Positions 1 to 8,943 are shown, counted from the first letter of the stretch. The stretch: DNA of 34,102 nt from Staphylococcus edaphicus (GCF_002614725.1 NZ_MRZN01000026.1:1-34102), one strand, 5' to 3'. The notes: a model not told the origin generated them from the letters alone. Numbers and translations are program-made.

Positions 1-182
1 AATATTTTTACTAAAATAACAGGATCTATAGATGGTCTACCATTATCAAGGCAATATTTGTCTTCGACAAGTTCATACACAAAATTTAAATCTAATATCG
101 TATCGACTTTACGTAATAAATGATTATTAGGGACTAATTCAGAGATAGAAATCATTTCATATTGATCTCTTTTATCAATTGA
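1..182 (-). pseudogene. IS1182-family transposase, N-terminal remnant (runs off window)
   Basis: Reading leftward on the minus strand there is one open frame that leaves the window at position 1. It contains KRDQYEM, then ISISELVPNNHLLRKVD, then DKYCLDNGRPSIDPVILVKI. This is the conserved start of IS1182-family DDE transposases, which cut and paste their own element. An in-frame TAA at 183-185 lies just upstream of KRDQYEM. Family members usually have a start codon and a few more residues before that motif, so the 5' end looks lost. The only ATG inside the frame is at 155. The inverted repeat at 173-225 begins exactly where the homology stops. The rest of the gene cannot be judged because it lies outside the window. 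Confidence 0.75.
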
Positions 183-225
183 TTAAGGCACATACATTAG
201 ATGTATATGCCTTAATCAATTGATA
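173..225. repeat. 25-bp near-perfect inverted repeat with 3-nt loop
   Basis: The left arm (173-197) and right arm (201-225) are reverse complements with a single mismatch and are separated by TAG. The arms begin TATCAATTGATTAAGGC. Neither side has a T-run right after the arm, so it does not look like an ordinary intrinsic terminator. It lies downstream of the feo operon and overlaps the first codons of the transposase remnant. It could be an insertion-element end, a rearrangement scar, or an unusual 3' stabiliser of the feo transcript. Confidence 0.85.
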
Positions 226-268
226 GTATAGCTAAGTAACCTTTTTTACAATAATTTCAGTTAAATTC

Positions 269-412
269 TCATTTTTCACCGGTGTGACAACCGTCTTTAA
301 TACCACATGAAGTACATTTACCGGCTTTAGATTTTTTCAAAAATTTAGTGAGTGTGAATATAGTGTAACTAAAAATTGCCATAATAAATAGAATGTTGAC
401 TATAAGCGTCAT
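269..412 (-). CDS. FeoB-associated Cys-rich membrane protein (47 aa)
   Basis: A 47-codon frame starts at ATG 412, 12 nt after the feoB stop codon, with AAGGAAG as ribosome binding site. The product has one N-terminal membrane segment (about residues 3-22, LIVNILFIMAIFSYTIFTL), then a Lys-rich stretch (KFLKKSKAGK), then a small Cys cluster CTSCGIKDGC followed by HTGEK. This matches the FeoB-associated Cys-rich membrane protein family, which accompanies feoB in Firmicutes. Its exact role in ferrous iron uptake is not established; a metal-binding or docking role at the FeoB channel is inferred. It is very likely co-transcribed with feoA and feoB. It is short enough to be missed by automatic gene calling. 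Confidence 0.85.
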   Translation of the reverse strand: MTLIVNILFIMAIFSYTIFTLTKFLKKSKAGKCTSCGIKDGCHTGEK

Positions 413-424
413 AAAATCACTTCC

Positions 425-2419
425 TTAAATAAATAGATTGCCGATTTGATAGAATAGCAACGTCAACACATACGCAGTAACTAAAGGATATGCTACGGCA
501 AAGATGGTCCACTTTAAAGAATATGTTTCTTTACGAATGGTTGCGACAGTTGATAAGCATGGTATATATAATAGAATGAAGATCATAAAGGCATACGCAG
601 ATAAAGGTGTGAATTGTTCTTGAATGATATTAACTAAACCAGATTCATCTGAAGCATAGATAATGGCCATTGAACTTACGATGACTTCTTTAGCAAGGAA
701 ACCAGGGATTAAAGTTGCACCTGCTTGCCAAGTACCGAATCCTAACGGGGCTACTAAAATTGCAAAGAAGCTACCGATTGAATGTAAAAAGCTATCGTTA
801 ACATCTACATTAAATCCACTTGGCCCCGTATAATTCAGTAACCAAATTACAACAGAACCAGCGAAAATGAATGTCCCTGCCTTTTTAACAAAACCTTTGG
901 CCTTTTCCCAAGTGCTTCTCCAAAGTGTCTTACCAGATGGCATTCGATATGTTGGTAATTCGACAATAAATATGGTGTCGTCATTTTTCATGACTGTTTT
1001 TGTAATTAATACGCTTGTAGCTAAGGCAACAACAATACCTAATACGTATAGGCTAAGCACAATAAGTGCTTGATGTTGTTTGAAGAATACTCCAACGAAA
1101 AGTGCATATACCGGTAAACGTGCAGAACAGGACATGAAAGGTGCAATTAAGATTGTTGTTAGACGTTCCTTTTCACTTTCAATACTACGTGCAGCCATAA
1201 TACTAGGTACATTACAGCCAAAGCCAATGATCATAGGAATAAAAGATTTACCACTTAAACCAAAGACTTCCATAATTCTATCCATTAGCACAGCAATACG
1301 TGCCATATATCCAGAGTCTTCTAATAATGAAATAAAGAAGAACAGCACTAAGATTTGAGGTACGAATACAATAACCGCCCCCACACCAGCAATGATGCCA
1401 TCAGTAATTAAATCTTGTAAAAATGGAAATAGTCCTATATTATCCATGACTGATTTAACAGTGTCGGTAAGTGTGCCACCTATGAATGCATCAATTTGAT
1501 CCGATATCGGTGTTCCAACCCATGTAAACGTAATTTGAAATATTAGCCACATGATTCCTAAAAATATTGGAATACCTACATATTTATTGGTCAAGACTTT
1601 ATCTAGACGTGAAGAAAAATATTGACGCTCTTCATCTGGGTAAATCACGGTATCTTCTAAAAGCGTATCTATGTATGTGTTACGTCGTTGTTGAATGACT
1701 TCCCTAATAGAACGAGTTAAAGTAGCATCTAATTGTTGACGTATAGGCATTATAATGTCGATTAACTGTGAACTAAGGAGATCTTTCACTTTTGGATTAT
1801 CTAACAAGAATTGGATTGCGATAAATCGATAAAGTTGTGGTTCAAAGTTACTGTGACTGTTTAATTGTTGCGTGATTTCAGTTATAGCTTTCTCAATTTC
1901 AGTACCATAGTCAATATGTAAAGGGCGATTGCTAGATAAGTGCTGATCTTTTAGAGCATCTAATAGCTTTTGTGTACCTTTGCCATTTCGAGCGATAATG
2001 GGCAGTAAAGGCACTTTTAATTTTTTAAGCAGTGCGTTCTGATCAATATGAATGCCACGTTTTGCAGCGACATCCACCATATTCAAACCAATAATCAATG
2101 GTGCGCCCAATTCCATTAATTGTACAGTAAGTTGTAAATTACGTTTTAATTGGCTGGCATCTATGATATTTATCATGCCAGCAAAAGATTCGTTTAATAA
2201 ATAGTCAGTCACAACGGTTTCATCTTTGGATATAGGGGATAATTCATAAATACCTGGTAAATCAATAAGGTTCCCAGCATGTCCTTTAAGACGCCCGACC
2301 TTTTTCTCTACCGTTACACCGCTCCAGTTACCGACGTATTCGTATGTACCAGTGAGTGCATTAAATAATGATGTTTTTCCTACATTGGGATTTCCAATAA
2401 TACAATAATGATTAACCAT
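425..2419 (-). CDS. feoB: ferrous iron transport protein B (GTPase-gated permease)
   Basis: FeoB carries Fe2+ across the cytoplasmic membrane and has a cytosolic G-protein domain. The 664-residue product shows G1 GNPNVGKT (9-16), G3 DLPG (53-56) and G4 NMVD (113-116). These are followed by a helical region and, from about residue 280, a membrane domain with several hydrophobic segments. The two conserved gate motifs are visible: [20 protein letters not shown] and [11 protein letters not shown], with the Cys residues thought to line the iron path. The length is usual for Gram-positive FeoB. The start codon overlaps the end of feoA by 8 nt, and AGAGGAAG precedes it. Control by iron through the Fur box upstream of feoA is inferred. 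Confidence 0.97.
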   Translation of the reverse strand: MVNHYCIIGNPNVGKTSLFNALTGTYEYVGNWSGVTVEKKVGRLKGHAGNLIDLPGIYELSPISKDETVVTDYLLNESFAGMINIIDASQLKRNLQLTVQLMELGAPLIIGLNMVDVAAKRGIHIDQNALLKKLKVPLLPIIARNGKGTQKLLDALKDQHLSSNRPLHIDYGTEIEKAITEITQQLNSHSNFEPQLYRFIAIQFLLDNPKVKDLLSSQLIDIIMPIRQQLDATLTRSIREVIQQRRNTYIDTLLEDTVIYPDEERQYFSSRLDKVLTNKYVGIPIFLGIMWLIFQITFTWVGTPISDQIDAFIGGTLTDTVKSVMDNIGLFPFLQDLITDGIIAGVGAVIVFVPQILVLFFFISLLEDSGYMARIAVLMDRIMEVFGLSGKSFIPMIIGFGCNVPSIMAARSIESEKERLTTILIAPFMSCSARLPVYALFVGVFFKQHQALIVLSLYVLGIVVALATSVLITKTVMKNDDTIFIVELPTYRMPSGKTLWRSTWEKAKGFVKKAGTFIFAGSVVIWLLNYTGPSGFNVDVNDSFLHSIGSFFAILVAPLGFGTWQAGATLIPGFLAKEVIVSSMAIIYASDESGLVNIIQEQFTPLSAYAFMIFILLYIPCLSTVATIRKETYSLKWTIFAVAYPLVTAYVLTLLFYQIGNLFI

Positions 2420-2648
2420 GTGCTTCCTCTAAAAAAATCTGACATGCATCACAACCGCGAATACTTAAGTTTTGCCCATTAATTTCTAGAATACAAGGCC
2501 CCTTAAACAAACATTTCTGTTTGATTTTCACACTTGTCCCTTGATTTAAACCTAATGCATTTAAACGTTGACGCATGTGTTTGTTTTTAATTTTTAAATC
2601 CGTCACTTTATAGTTTTTTTCTAAAATTCCAGTCTTTAAATTCAACAT
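2412..2648 (-). CDS. feoA: ferrous iron transport protein A (SH3-like)
   Basis: FeoA is a small cytosolic SH3-like protein needed for FeoB-dependent Fe2+ uptake, probably by contacting the FeoB G domain. From ATG 2648 the product has 78 residues. It has the FeoA pattern [20 protein letters not shown] followed by [24 protein letters not shown]. The frame is open upstream to a GTG at 2657 and an ATG at 2654. The AAAGAG ribosome binding site lies about 8 nt before ATG 2648, so that start is preferred. The 3' end overlaps feoB, which suggests translational coupling. It is the first gene of the operon behind a Fur box. Confidence 0.93.
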   Translation of the reverse strand: MLNLKTGILEKNYKVTDLKIKNKHMRQRLNALGLNQGTSVKIKQKCLFKGPCILEINGQNLSIRGCDACQIFLEEAHG

Positions 2649-2662
2649 ATACATCACTCTTT

Positions 2663-2681
2663 CATAATAATAATCATTATC
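2663..2681 (-). promoter_or_regulatory. Fur box upstream of feoA
   Basis: On the minus strand the 19-mer is GATAATGATTATTATTATG. It matches the classical Fur box GATAATGATTATCATTATC at 17 of 19 positions. It lies about 15 nt upstream of the preferred feoA start, next to very AT-rich DNA where the promoter should be. Repression by Fe-loaded Fur is the natural inference. The -35 and -10 boxes could not be assigned with confidence. Confidence 0.8.
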
Positions 2682-3006
2682 AATTATATAATTATAATGT
2701 ATACAATAGAAGTACAGTATAGACCCAATTTCTGAATATTTTGTTAAATGTTGATGTCATATGCATATAAATTTAATAGTTTAATATGATTAAAAAATGA
2801 GCAAAGAGATTGTATTATTTCGTGTGCAATATTACACTATAGTTAACATCGATATATGACATAAATAAATTTTTTCATTAATAAAATGATGAGGATACAT
2901 AAAGGTTAACGACAACTAGGTGATTTGAGCTCAATCCAATCAAAGGGACGTAAGATAAAAGGCAGCTGGTATTTGTAAAATTTACATGCATGTGGGAGGG
3001 ATTCAA
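2682..3006. other. AT-rich intergenic region between divergent genes
   Basis: This gap should hold the leftward feo promoter (near 2682-2730, containing TATAAT-like stretches) and the rightward promoter of the small gene that starts at 3007. I see no open frame with a ribosome binding site, no strong hairpin and no clear sigma factor boxes on the rightward side. Confidence 0.5.
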
Positions 3007-3306
3007 ATGGCTATCCGTGAAAATAAACGTATCAAAGTAAAAAGAGTAAATGAAACGCGTTCAAGTGGTATTTCTATCATGATTGAAGAAGGTGGATTGG
3101 GAGCAGATCAATATTATCAAATAGAAAAGCATAATGCGAAGACCTCAGAAGCGCATCTACATCAATTTGAACACGAAGTCAGTGAAAAAAGTGATGGAGA
3201 ATTGATTGATTTATTAGTTGTAAATGCACAAGAAAGTACAAATCGTGAGTTTAACGAAGCATTAAAAGTGATACAGCTAGAAGTACTGAAGCGCATGGCA
3301 CATTAA
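3007..3306 (+). CDS. hypothetical protein, small soluble (99 aa)
   Basis: I do not recognise this family. The frame is open from 2986, but GGGAGGG lies about 5 nt before ATG 3007, which gives a 99-residue product starting MAIRENKRIKVKRV. The N-terminus is basic, the middle holds EEGGLGADQYYQIEKHNAKTSEAHLHQFEHE, and the C-terminus is acidic then helical (NREFNEALKVIQLEVLKRM). No signal peptide, membrane segment or Cys is present, so a cytosolic protein is expected. It is a single-gene unit with its own strong terminator at 3341-3398. No function is proposed. Confidence 0.75.
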   Translation: MAIRENKRIKVKRVNETRSSGISIMIEEGGLGADQYYQIEKHNAKTSEAHLHQFEHEVSEKSDGELIDLLVVNAQESTNREFNEALKVIQLEVLKRMAH

Positions 3307-3340
3307 ATGTATATCAAACGGCAGTCTTAACTGAAATCAG

Positions 3341-3398
3341 ATGCTGGTAAACTTTGGAATGTATTAATAATTCTTTCAAGTTTATCAGCATTTTTTTT
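3341..3398 (+). terminator. intrinsic terminator after the 99-aa gene
   Basis: The arms at 3341-3354 (ATGCTGGTAAACTT) and 3378-3391 pair over 14 bp with one G-U wobble. Eight T residues follow (3391-3398). Confidence 0.85.
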
Positions 3399-3700
3399 AT
3401 TAAAACACAATGAAGCAGTGTGTATAAACAGAACATTTAAAGTTATTATCTAACTTTACTGTCTTGATTTAATGCATCTATACGTATAATTTGAATTTGT
3501 GTATATGCATATGAGAACAAAACATGTAAGTTGAAAATGCAATGGAATCGCAGGTCAGCGCTTAAATTGCTAAGCATCAAAATATAACCATAAAAAACTT
3601 AATAAAAGTTAATTCTTTCTAAAATGCCATATACATTAGTTTTAAAAATCATTATACTTAACTACATGTTTGTTTTAAATATAGCAAGGAGAAGTACAAA
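3399..3700 (+). promoter_or_regulatory. intergenic region with candidate permease promoter
   Basis: No gene is visible here. A candidate sigma-A promoter is TATACA at 3630-3635, a 17-nt spacer, then TATACT at 3653-3658. That leaves a leader of about 40 nt before the permease start. The -35 box is weak (4 of 6). The remainder is AT-rich without recognisable structure. Confidence 0.4.
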
Positions 3701-5122
3701 ATGAATCTTATACATAGCATGTTTCGAAAAGCAGATGTATCTCAATATCAAAATAAAGATGCACATTTAGAGCGTACATTACGAGTAAAAGACTTTTTAG
3801 CGCTTGGTGTAGGTACCATAGTGTCTACGGCAATTTTCACATTGCCCGGTGTAGTATCCGCAGATCATACGGGTCCTTCTGTGAGTCTATCATTTTTAAT
3901 GGCGGCGATTGTAGCTGCAATGGTCGCATTTGTATATGCTGAAATGGCTACAGTGATGCCATTTGCTGGTTCGGCATATACATGGATTAGTATTTTATTT
4001 GGAGAGTTCTTTGGTTGGATTGTCGGATGGGCATTAATTGCTGAATATCTGATTGCAGTATCGTTCGTTGCTTCAGGTTTTTCTGCTAATTTAAGAGGGT
4101 TGTTAGACCCCTTCCATATTTCATTGCCCAATTCACTATCTAATTCGTTGGGAACAGATGGTGGTGTGTTAGACTTGATCGCTGCAGTAGTAGTTGTGAT
4201 TACTGCATTGTTGTTATCTCGTGGGACTTCCGAAACGGCACGTGTTCAAAATACATTAGTAGTACTCAAAGTACTCGCGATTTTCTTATTTATCATAGTA
4301 GGCTTATCAGTTGTAGACCTTAGTAATTATGTTCCATTTATACCTGAGTATAAAGAAACTGCGGCAGGTGCTTTTGGAGGGTGGCAAGGTATCTATGCAG
4401 GAAGTTCAGTTATCTTCGTAGCATATATTGGCTTTGACTCTATCGCAGCTAATTCTGGTGAAGCGATCAACCCTCAGAAAACCATGCCCCGAGGTATTCT
4501 AGGATCGTTGTTGATTGCCGTAACATTATTTATCGTTGTAGCGCTCGTATTAGTCGGTATGTTTGACTATAGTTCATACAAAAACAATGCCGAACCAGTA
4601 GGCTGGGCATTACGGACAAGTGGATATGGTACGATTGCCATTATCGTTCAAGCTATCTCAGTGATCGGTATGTTTACTGCATTAATCGGTATGATGTTAG
4701 CAGGTTCGCGTTTACTTTATTCTTTCGGTCGAGATGGTATCCTTCCGTCTTGGCTTGGAAAGTTAAATAATAAAAATTTACCAAACCGTGCATTAATTGT
4801 TCTGTCTATTGTTGCCGTAGTAATCGGCGCAGTATTTCCATTTGGATTCTTAGCACAATTAATATCCGCAGGTGCCTTAGTCGCCTTTATGTTTGTTACG
4901 ATTGGGATATATGCCTTGCGTAAGAGAGAAGGCAAGGACTTACCACTGCCAGCATTTAAACTACCACTCTATCCAATCATGCCAATCATTATCTTTGTGT
5001 GTGTATTCGCGGTATTTTGGGGCTTAAGCGGACAGGCAAAAATATATACACTCGTTTGGTTTATCATAGGTATTGTGTATTATCTATTTTATCTATGGAA
5101 GACAAATCGTCAGCAAAAATAA
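3701..5122 (+). CDS. APC-superfamily amino acid permease (YfnA/CAT-like)
   Basis: This is an integral membrane amino acid transporter of 473 residues with about 12 hydrophobic segments. The N-terminal signature is typical of the cationic-amino-acid-transporter branch of the APC family: VKDFLALGVGTIVSTAIFTLPG in the first helix, then FVYAEMATVMPFAGSAYTW and GWALIAEYLIA. Later come VAYIGFDSIAANSGEAINPQ and the loop GSRLLYSFGRDGILP. The closest well-known relative I can name is YfnA of B. subtilis. The substrate cannot be read from sequence. The start is fixed by AAGGAGA 9 nt upstream. It stands alone, followed by a perfect terminator. The substrate assignment is open; the family is near certain. 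Confidence 0.9.
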   Translation: MNLIHSMFRKADVSQYQNKDAHLERTLRVKDFLALGVGTIVSTAIFTLPGVVSADHTGPSVSLSFLMAAIVAAMVAFVYAEMATVMPFAGSAYTWISILFGEFFGWIVGWALIAEYLIAVSFVASGFSANLRGLLDPFHISLPNSLSNSLGTDGGVLDLIAAVVVVITALLLSRGTSETARVQNTLVVLKVLAIFLFIIVGLSVVDLSNYVPFIPEYKETAAGAFGGWQGIYAGSSVIFVAYIGFDSIAANSGEAINPQKTMPRGILGSLLIAVTLFIVVALVLVGMFDYSSYKNNAEPVGWALRTSGYGTIAIIVQAISVIGMFTALIGMMLAGSRLLYSFGRDGILPSWLGKLNNKNLPNRALIVLSIVAVVIGAVFPFGFLAQLISAGALVAFMFVTIGIYALRKREGKDLPLPAFKLPLYPIMPIIIFVCVFAVFWGLSGQAKIYTLVWFIIGIVYYLFYLWKTNRQQK

Positions 5123-5147
5123 GCATTTCAAATGAATGATGAGCTAT

Positions 5148-5192
5148 ATCGACACTGGATTTTCAAAATAGAAAATCCAGTGTCGATTTTTT
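5148..5192 (+). terminator. intrinsic terminator after the permease
   Basis: This is a perfect 17-bp stem (5148-5164 with 5171-5187, loop AAAATA) followed by TTTTTT. It is one of the strongest terminators in the window. Confidence 0.92.
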
Positions 5193-5299
5193 CGTTTTTG
5201 AATATCATATGCTTCGAAATATTAGGTCACCGTAATCATATACATTCAATATATAAATAGATACAATTAATATATTGACATAAATAAAGGGGTGTTTTG

Positions 5300-6100
5300 G
5301 TGGATATTAAACTCATCGTGACAGACATGGATGGTACATTTTTAAATAGTGATAGCCAATTTAATAGCGAAGCGTTTCAATTATTAAAAGAACAATGTGC
5401 GCAAGCCCACATTCGTTTTGTATTTTGTACGGGTAAGCAATGCGAGCGGGTTGAAAATATCATAGGGGATTTAGTGAAAGATACATTTATCGTTGGAGAT
5501 AGTGCAACGAGAATCAAGTATAACGGTAATTTTATATATAATGCCACGATTGATAATCACAAAGGACAAGAAATTATTCAAACCATCCGTGATATTGATC
5601 CCACGCAAACTATTTTAGGCTGTACTGCTTCATGTGCTTATGTACTTCATGATATATCTGAATCAGAGAAAAGCATCGTTCATGGTTCCTATCAAGAAGT
5701 AACATATATTAATGACTTTTCAGACGTTGAGGAAGATTTTTTGAAAATTTCAGTTCATGATGCCAAAGGCAATTGTAAAGATACTGCCCAACAAATTAAG
5801 CATTATGAATCAGAGGTGTATATTATTGCATCTGATGAACAATGGATTGATATTGCAGATTTAGGCGTGAATAAAGGCACAACGATACGTCGTATTCAAA
5901 ATTTATTGCAAATAAGTCCAGCAGAAACCATTGCCTTTGGTGATGGTATGAATGATATCGATTTATTTAAAGCTGCTAAATATAAAGTAGCGATGGATAA
6001 TGCTTATCCAGAATTAAAAAATGAAGCTAATTTAATTGCTAAAAATAAGGATGAAGATGGTGTGATTCAAACACTGAATCTTTTACTTGGATTTAAATAA
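5300..6100 (+). CDS. Cof-type HAD-IIB family phosphatase
   Basis: This is a cytosolic Mg2+-dependent phosphatase of the haloacid dehalogenase superfamily, Cof subfamily. Such enzymes act on sugar phosphates, FMN or related small phosphates; the substrate here is unknown. With start GTG 5300 it has 266 residues. Motif I is DMDGT (Asp9 nucleophile, Asp11 acid/base), motif II is the Thr of CTGK, and motif IV is GDGMNDIDLF near residue 215. The region in between fits the IIB cap. AAAGGGGTG lies 6 nt before GTG 5300; a TTG at 5297 is the alternative. It appears to be monocistronic. Confidence 0.9.
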   Translation: MDIKLIVTDMDGTFLNSDSQFNSEAFQLLKEQCAQAHIRFVFCTGKQCERVENIIGDLVKDTFIVGDSATRIKYNGNFIYNATIDNHKGQEIIQTIRDIDPTQTILGCTASCAYVLHDISESEKSIVHGSYQEVTYINDFSDVEEDFLKISVHDAKGNCKDTAQQIKHYESEVYIIASDEQWIDIADLGVNKGTTIRRIQNLLQISPAETIAFGDGMNDIDLFKAAKYKVAMDNAYPELKNEANLIAKNKDEDGVIQTLNLLLGFK

Positions 6101-6130
6101 TTAAATATTGCAAAACCTAATTTAATTAGA

Positions 6131-6144
6131 TGTAAACGTTTACT
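6131..6144 (+). promoter_or_regulatory. cre-like CcpA site upstream of the MFS exporter
   Basis: TGTAAACGTTTACT matches the catabolite responsive element TGWAANCGNTNWCA at 13 of 14 positions and contains the 12-bp palindrome GTAAACGTTTAC. Downstream lie a 15-bp palindrome TATGATATTATCATA (6167-6181) and a -10-like TATAAT (6190-6195). This is about 100 nt before the MFS start, so control by CcpA and a second regulator is plausible. I could not find a convincing -35 box. Confidence 0.55.
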
Positions 6145-6240
6145 AAACATCTTTAAATAGCGCTTCTATGATATTATCATACTAGTACATATAATGATGA
6201 TCATATGTATCAGAATAGAGTTTAGGAGGCGTGTTACATC

Positions 6241-7620
6241 ATGAGCACAGAACAACATTCACGCTCAGGCAATAAAGTAATTTTAGCGATTGTGTTAAGC
6301 GTATTAACCTATTGGCTTTTTGCACAATCGTTTATCAATATAGCTACACCGGTACAACAAACCTACAATACTACGCCCGGTATTTTAAATTTATCTGTGA
6401 GTATCACTTCATTCGCCACAGGTATATTCATGGTAGGTGCAGGAGATGTGTCAGATAAAATCGGCAGATTAAAAATGACATATCTTGGTATTATTTTAAG
6501 CATTATTGCGTCGTTATTCATTATTATTTCAGATATTACGGCGTTACTGATTATTGGTAGAATTCTACAAGGGGTATCAGCAGCCATATTATTACCAGCA
6601 ACGGTAGGCGTTTTTAATGATCAGTTTAAAGGTAAAGAACTGCGTAGAGCATTCAGTTATCTCATGATTGGAACTGTAGGCGGAATCGGCCTAGCATCAA
6701 TGGTCGGTGGTTTTATTGCTACGTATATTAATTGGCAATCCAATTTTATCTTGTCAATAATTATAGCGATCATTGCTTTTGTATTGTTACTTGGTACGAA
6801 AGAAGAAGCGAAAGAGGTCATTGATAAGCGGCCTTTTGATTATATCGGTATGTTGATTTTTGCCTTACTAATCGGAAGTATTACCCTATTTGCAACACAA
6901 GGATTTGAACAAGGATGGACTAGTGCATTTTCGATTATTTGTTTAGCTATCTTTATCATTTCAACAATTGTGTTTTACTTCGTTGAACGACGTAAAAACC
7001 TACCATTCATTGACTTTGACTTATTCCGTAACCGTGGATTTGTTGGATCTTCGCTAGTCAATTTTGTATTAAATACAGGCATCGGTACGACTACTGTGTT
7101 CAATATGTATGCACAAACAGAAATGGGATTAACGTCATTCCAATCAGGTTTGGTGACGGTGCCATATGTCATTATGGCCATTTTAATGATTCGTTTAGGT
7201 GAAAAACTTTCAATGAAACACGGAGGGAAACCTATGTTACTGTTAGGTCCTGTGTTCCCTGCGATAGGGATTGTGTTCATAAGTTTAACGATATTACCAC
7301 CCGAATGGTATATTGCAGCTGTTACATTTGGTTTTGTCATATGTGCCATTGGTAATGGCTTATGTGCAACACCAGGTTTAACCGTTGCCATTTTAACGAT
7401 CCCTGATGAAAAGGTCGGTCTTGCCTCTGGATTATATAAAATGAGTGCGACACTAGGTGGCGCATTTGGTATTGCTATGAATACAACGATATTCGCGGCA
7501 GTACAAGTCTCAAATAGTGCAAGTGTTGCAGCAACGTGGTCTATACTTGTTGGTATGGGGATTATGATTATTGGGGTTATATTAGCACAAGTTATTATTC
7601 CGAAAAATATCAAAGCCTAG
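6241..7620 (+). CDS. MFS drug-efflux transporter, NorB-like (DHA2 family)
   Basis: This is a proton-coupled exporter of the major facilitator superfamily, 459 residues with about 14 hydrophobic segments as in DHA2 members. It closely follows the layout of staphylococcal NorB: IVLSVLTYWLFAQSFIN in helix 1, GAGDVSDKIGRLKMTYLG as motif A, LIIGRILQGVSAA, the matching position of motif C around GTVGGIGLASMVGG, and SGLYKMSATLGGAFGIA near the end. NorB exports quinolones and other compounds. The substrate of this homologue is unknown and it is not close enough to name it norB. TAGGAGGCG provides a strong ribosome binding site. Upstream operator-like palindromes suggest regulated expression. Confidence 0.88.
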   Translation: MSTEQHSRSGNKVILAIVLSVLTYWLFAQSFINIATPVQQTYNTTPGILNLSVSITSFATGIFMVGAGDVSDKIGRLKMTYLGIILSIIASLFIIISDITALLIIGRILQGVSAAILLPATVGVFNDQFKGKELRRAFSYLMIGTVGGIGLASMVGGFIATYINWQSNFILSIIIAIIAFVLLLGTKEEAKEVIDKRPFDYIGMLIFALLIGSITLFATQGFEQGWTSAFSIICLAIFIISTIVFYFVERRKNLPFIDFDLFRNRGFVGSSLVNFVLNTGIGTTTVFNMYAQTEMGLTSFQSGLVTVPYVIMAILMIRLGEKLSMKHGGKPMLLLGPVFPAIGIVFISLTILPPEWYIAAVTFGFVICAIGNGLCATPGLTVAILTIPDEKVGLASGLYKMSATLGGAFGIAMNTTIFAAVQVSNSASVAATWSILVGMGIMIIGVILAQVIIPKNIKA

Positions 7621-7646
7621 GTTTAGGTTTTGAATTTATAGCAAAT

Positions 7647-7676
7647 TGGGCCGGGACAGTTATATGTCTCGGCCCA
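7647..7676. terminator. hairpin between convergent genes
   Basis: TGGGCCGGGACA (7647-7658) pairs with 7665-7676 over 12 bp with one wobble. It is GC-rich and lies between the ends of two convergent genes. The T-run is poor on both sides, but the position and stem suit a shared terminator. Confidence 0.65.
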
Positions 7677-7712
7677 GTTATTTATACGTAGGTTACATGT
7701 CTTAATCGATAA

Positions 7713-8873
7713 TTATTCCCTATCTAAGGTGTCAGTTAACGTTTTTGCTAATACATGAGGTGTATCTTCTCCGAGTAACATGTCGAGGAATACATCGGCT
7801 TGTGCTGCAGCTGCTTGACTGCGAGGGAACATCTTTGTTTCATATTGTGTGAAAGCTTGTTCAATATTTTCAGGTGTTTCAGCAATGAGTTGACCGAGCT
7901 CTGCAGCATCTAACATAGCCAAATTAGCACCTTCTCCTGCAGGTGGCATTAGATGTGCTGCATCTCCAATAAGTGTGATACCTGGTACACGCTCCCAACA
8001 ATGTCCAATAGGTAAAGCATATACTTTACGTAAAACAGGTGCTGTTTCGCTGTCATTAATTAATGCGGTTAATGCTTTTGGCTATCCTTCAAATTCCGCT
8101 GCTATTTGAGTAAGTGCCTGTTCTGAGTCTTCAAAATTGATTTTATCAAACCATGATTTAGAACGTTTGAGTGAGACATAAGTATGAATTGTATTGTTAG
8201 GCTCTCTATGTGCTTGGAATCCTTTACCTGGTGACAAGGCATACATTGCACCATCTCCAACAATATTAGCAGTATCTAAATGTTTTGCCTCAACATCATA
8301 CAAATAAGTTTCTACAGAAGCAATGCCAACATAGTCTGGTGTCGCTTCTGATAATAAAGGACGTACTTTAGAAAAAGCACCATCCGCACCTACGAGTATA
8401 CGCGTAGTAATCATAGAACCATCGGAAAATGTTAATTGGTGTTGATTGTCGCTCAACGTCTGTATATGTGTCAGTTTTTTATTCCACTGAATCACATCTT
8501 CAGGTAATGATGATAATAAAATATCACGTAAATCACCTCGAAGTACTTCAGGTCGGCCATGTGTACCATCGTCAGGATCATCGAGTAGTATTGTTCCATA
8601 TTGATCAACCACACGTGAAGCTTCGCCACCCTCTTGAATAAGTGATTTAAATTCAGTGGTTAACCCTGCGATTTCTAGCGCTATTTGACCATCACGTTCA
8701 TGAATATCTAATTTGCCACCTTGTTTGCGTGATGCTGTTGAAGCTTCAGCTTCGTAAATTGTGACTGGAATACCTTTAAGATATAATACTCTCGCTAAGA
8801 CAAGACCTCCCATGCCTGCACCCACGATGGTAACGTGTGATTTGTTTAGTTCAGATATAGTTTCAATTGTCAT
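7713..8873 (-). pseudogene. TetX-like FAD monooxygenase, interrupted by one in-frame amber codon
   Basis: A 386-codon frame (ATG 8873, AAAGGAG upstream) encodes a group A flavoprotein monooxygenase resembling TetX. It has VTIVGAGMGG for FAD binding (14-23), RGDLRDILLSSLP, and the second FAD motif GDAAHLMPP (303-311). Such enzymes hydroxylate aromatic substrates using NAD(P)H and O2. Codon 264 is TAG (8082-8084), in FEG*PKALTALI. Relatives tend to have Trp about here (TetX: SDWDERYKELI), so a TGG to TAG change is likely. No other stop or frameshift occurs, so the loss is recent or is a sequencing error. Without the C-terminal part the FAD site is incomplete. The likely substrate is unknown, and tetracycline is not implied. 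Confidence 0.85.
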
Positions 8874-8905
8874 TTTTAAATGACTCCTTTCAATAATAAA
8901 AATAG

Positions 8906-8943
8906 CTCATTTTCATACAACAGTTATATTGTATGAAAATGAG
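8906..8943 (-). terminator. perfect 15-bp inverted repeat, terminator or operator
   Basis: CTCATTTTCATACAA (8906-8920) is the exact reverse complement of 8929-8943, with an 8-nt spacer. It lies between the hydrolase stop and the monooxygenase start. On the minus strand the stem is followed by CTATTTTTATT, so it may terminate the hydrolase transcript. The symmetry and the sharing of TTGTATGAAAA with the region ahead of tetR also allow an operator reading. Confidence 0.6.

Noticed and set aside
6975..7613. 212-codon open frame on the minus strand opposite the MFS gene
   Set aside because: It is antisense to a clear transporter, has no ribosome binding site and gives a low-complexity hydrophobic translation, so it is a shadow frame.
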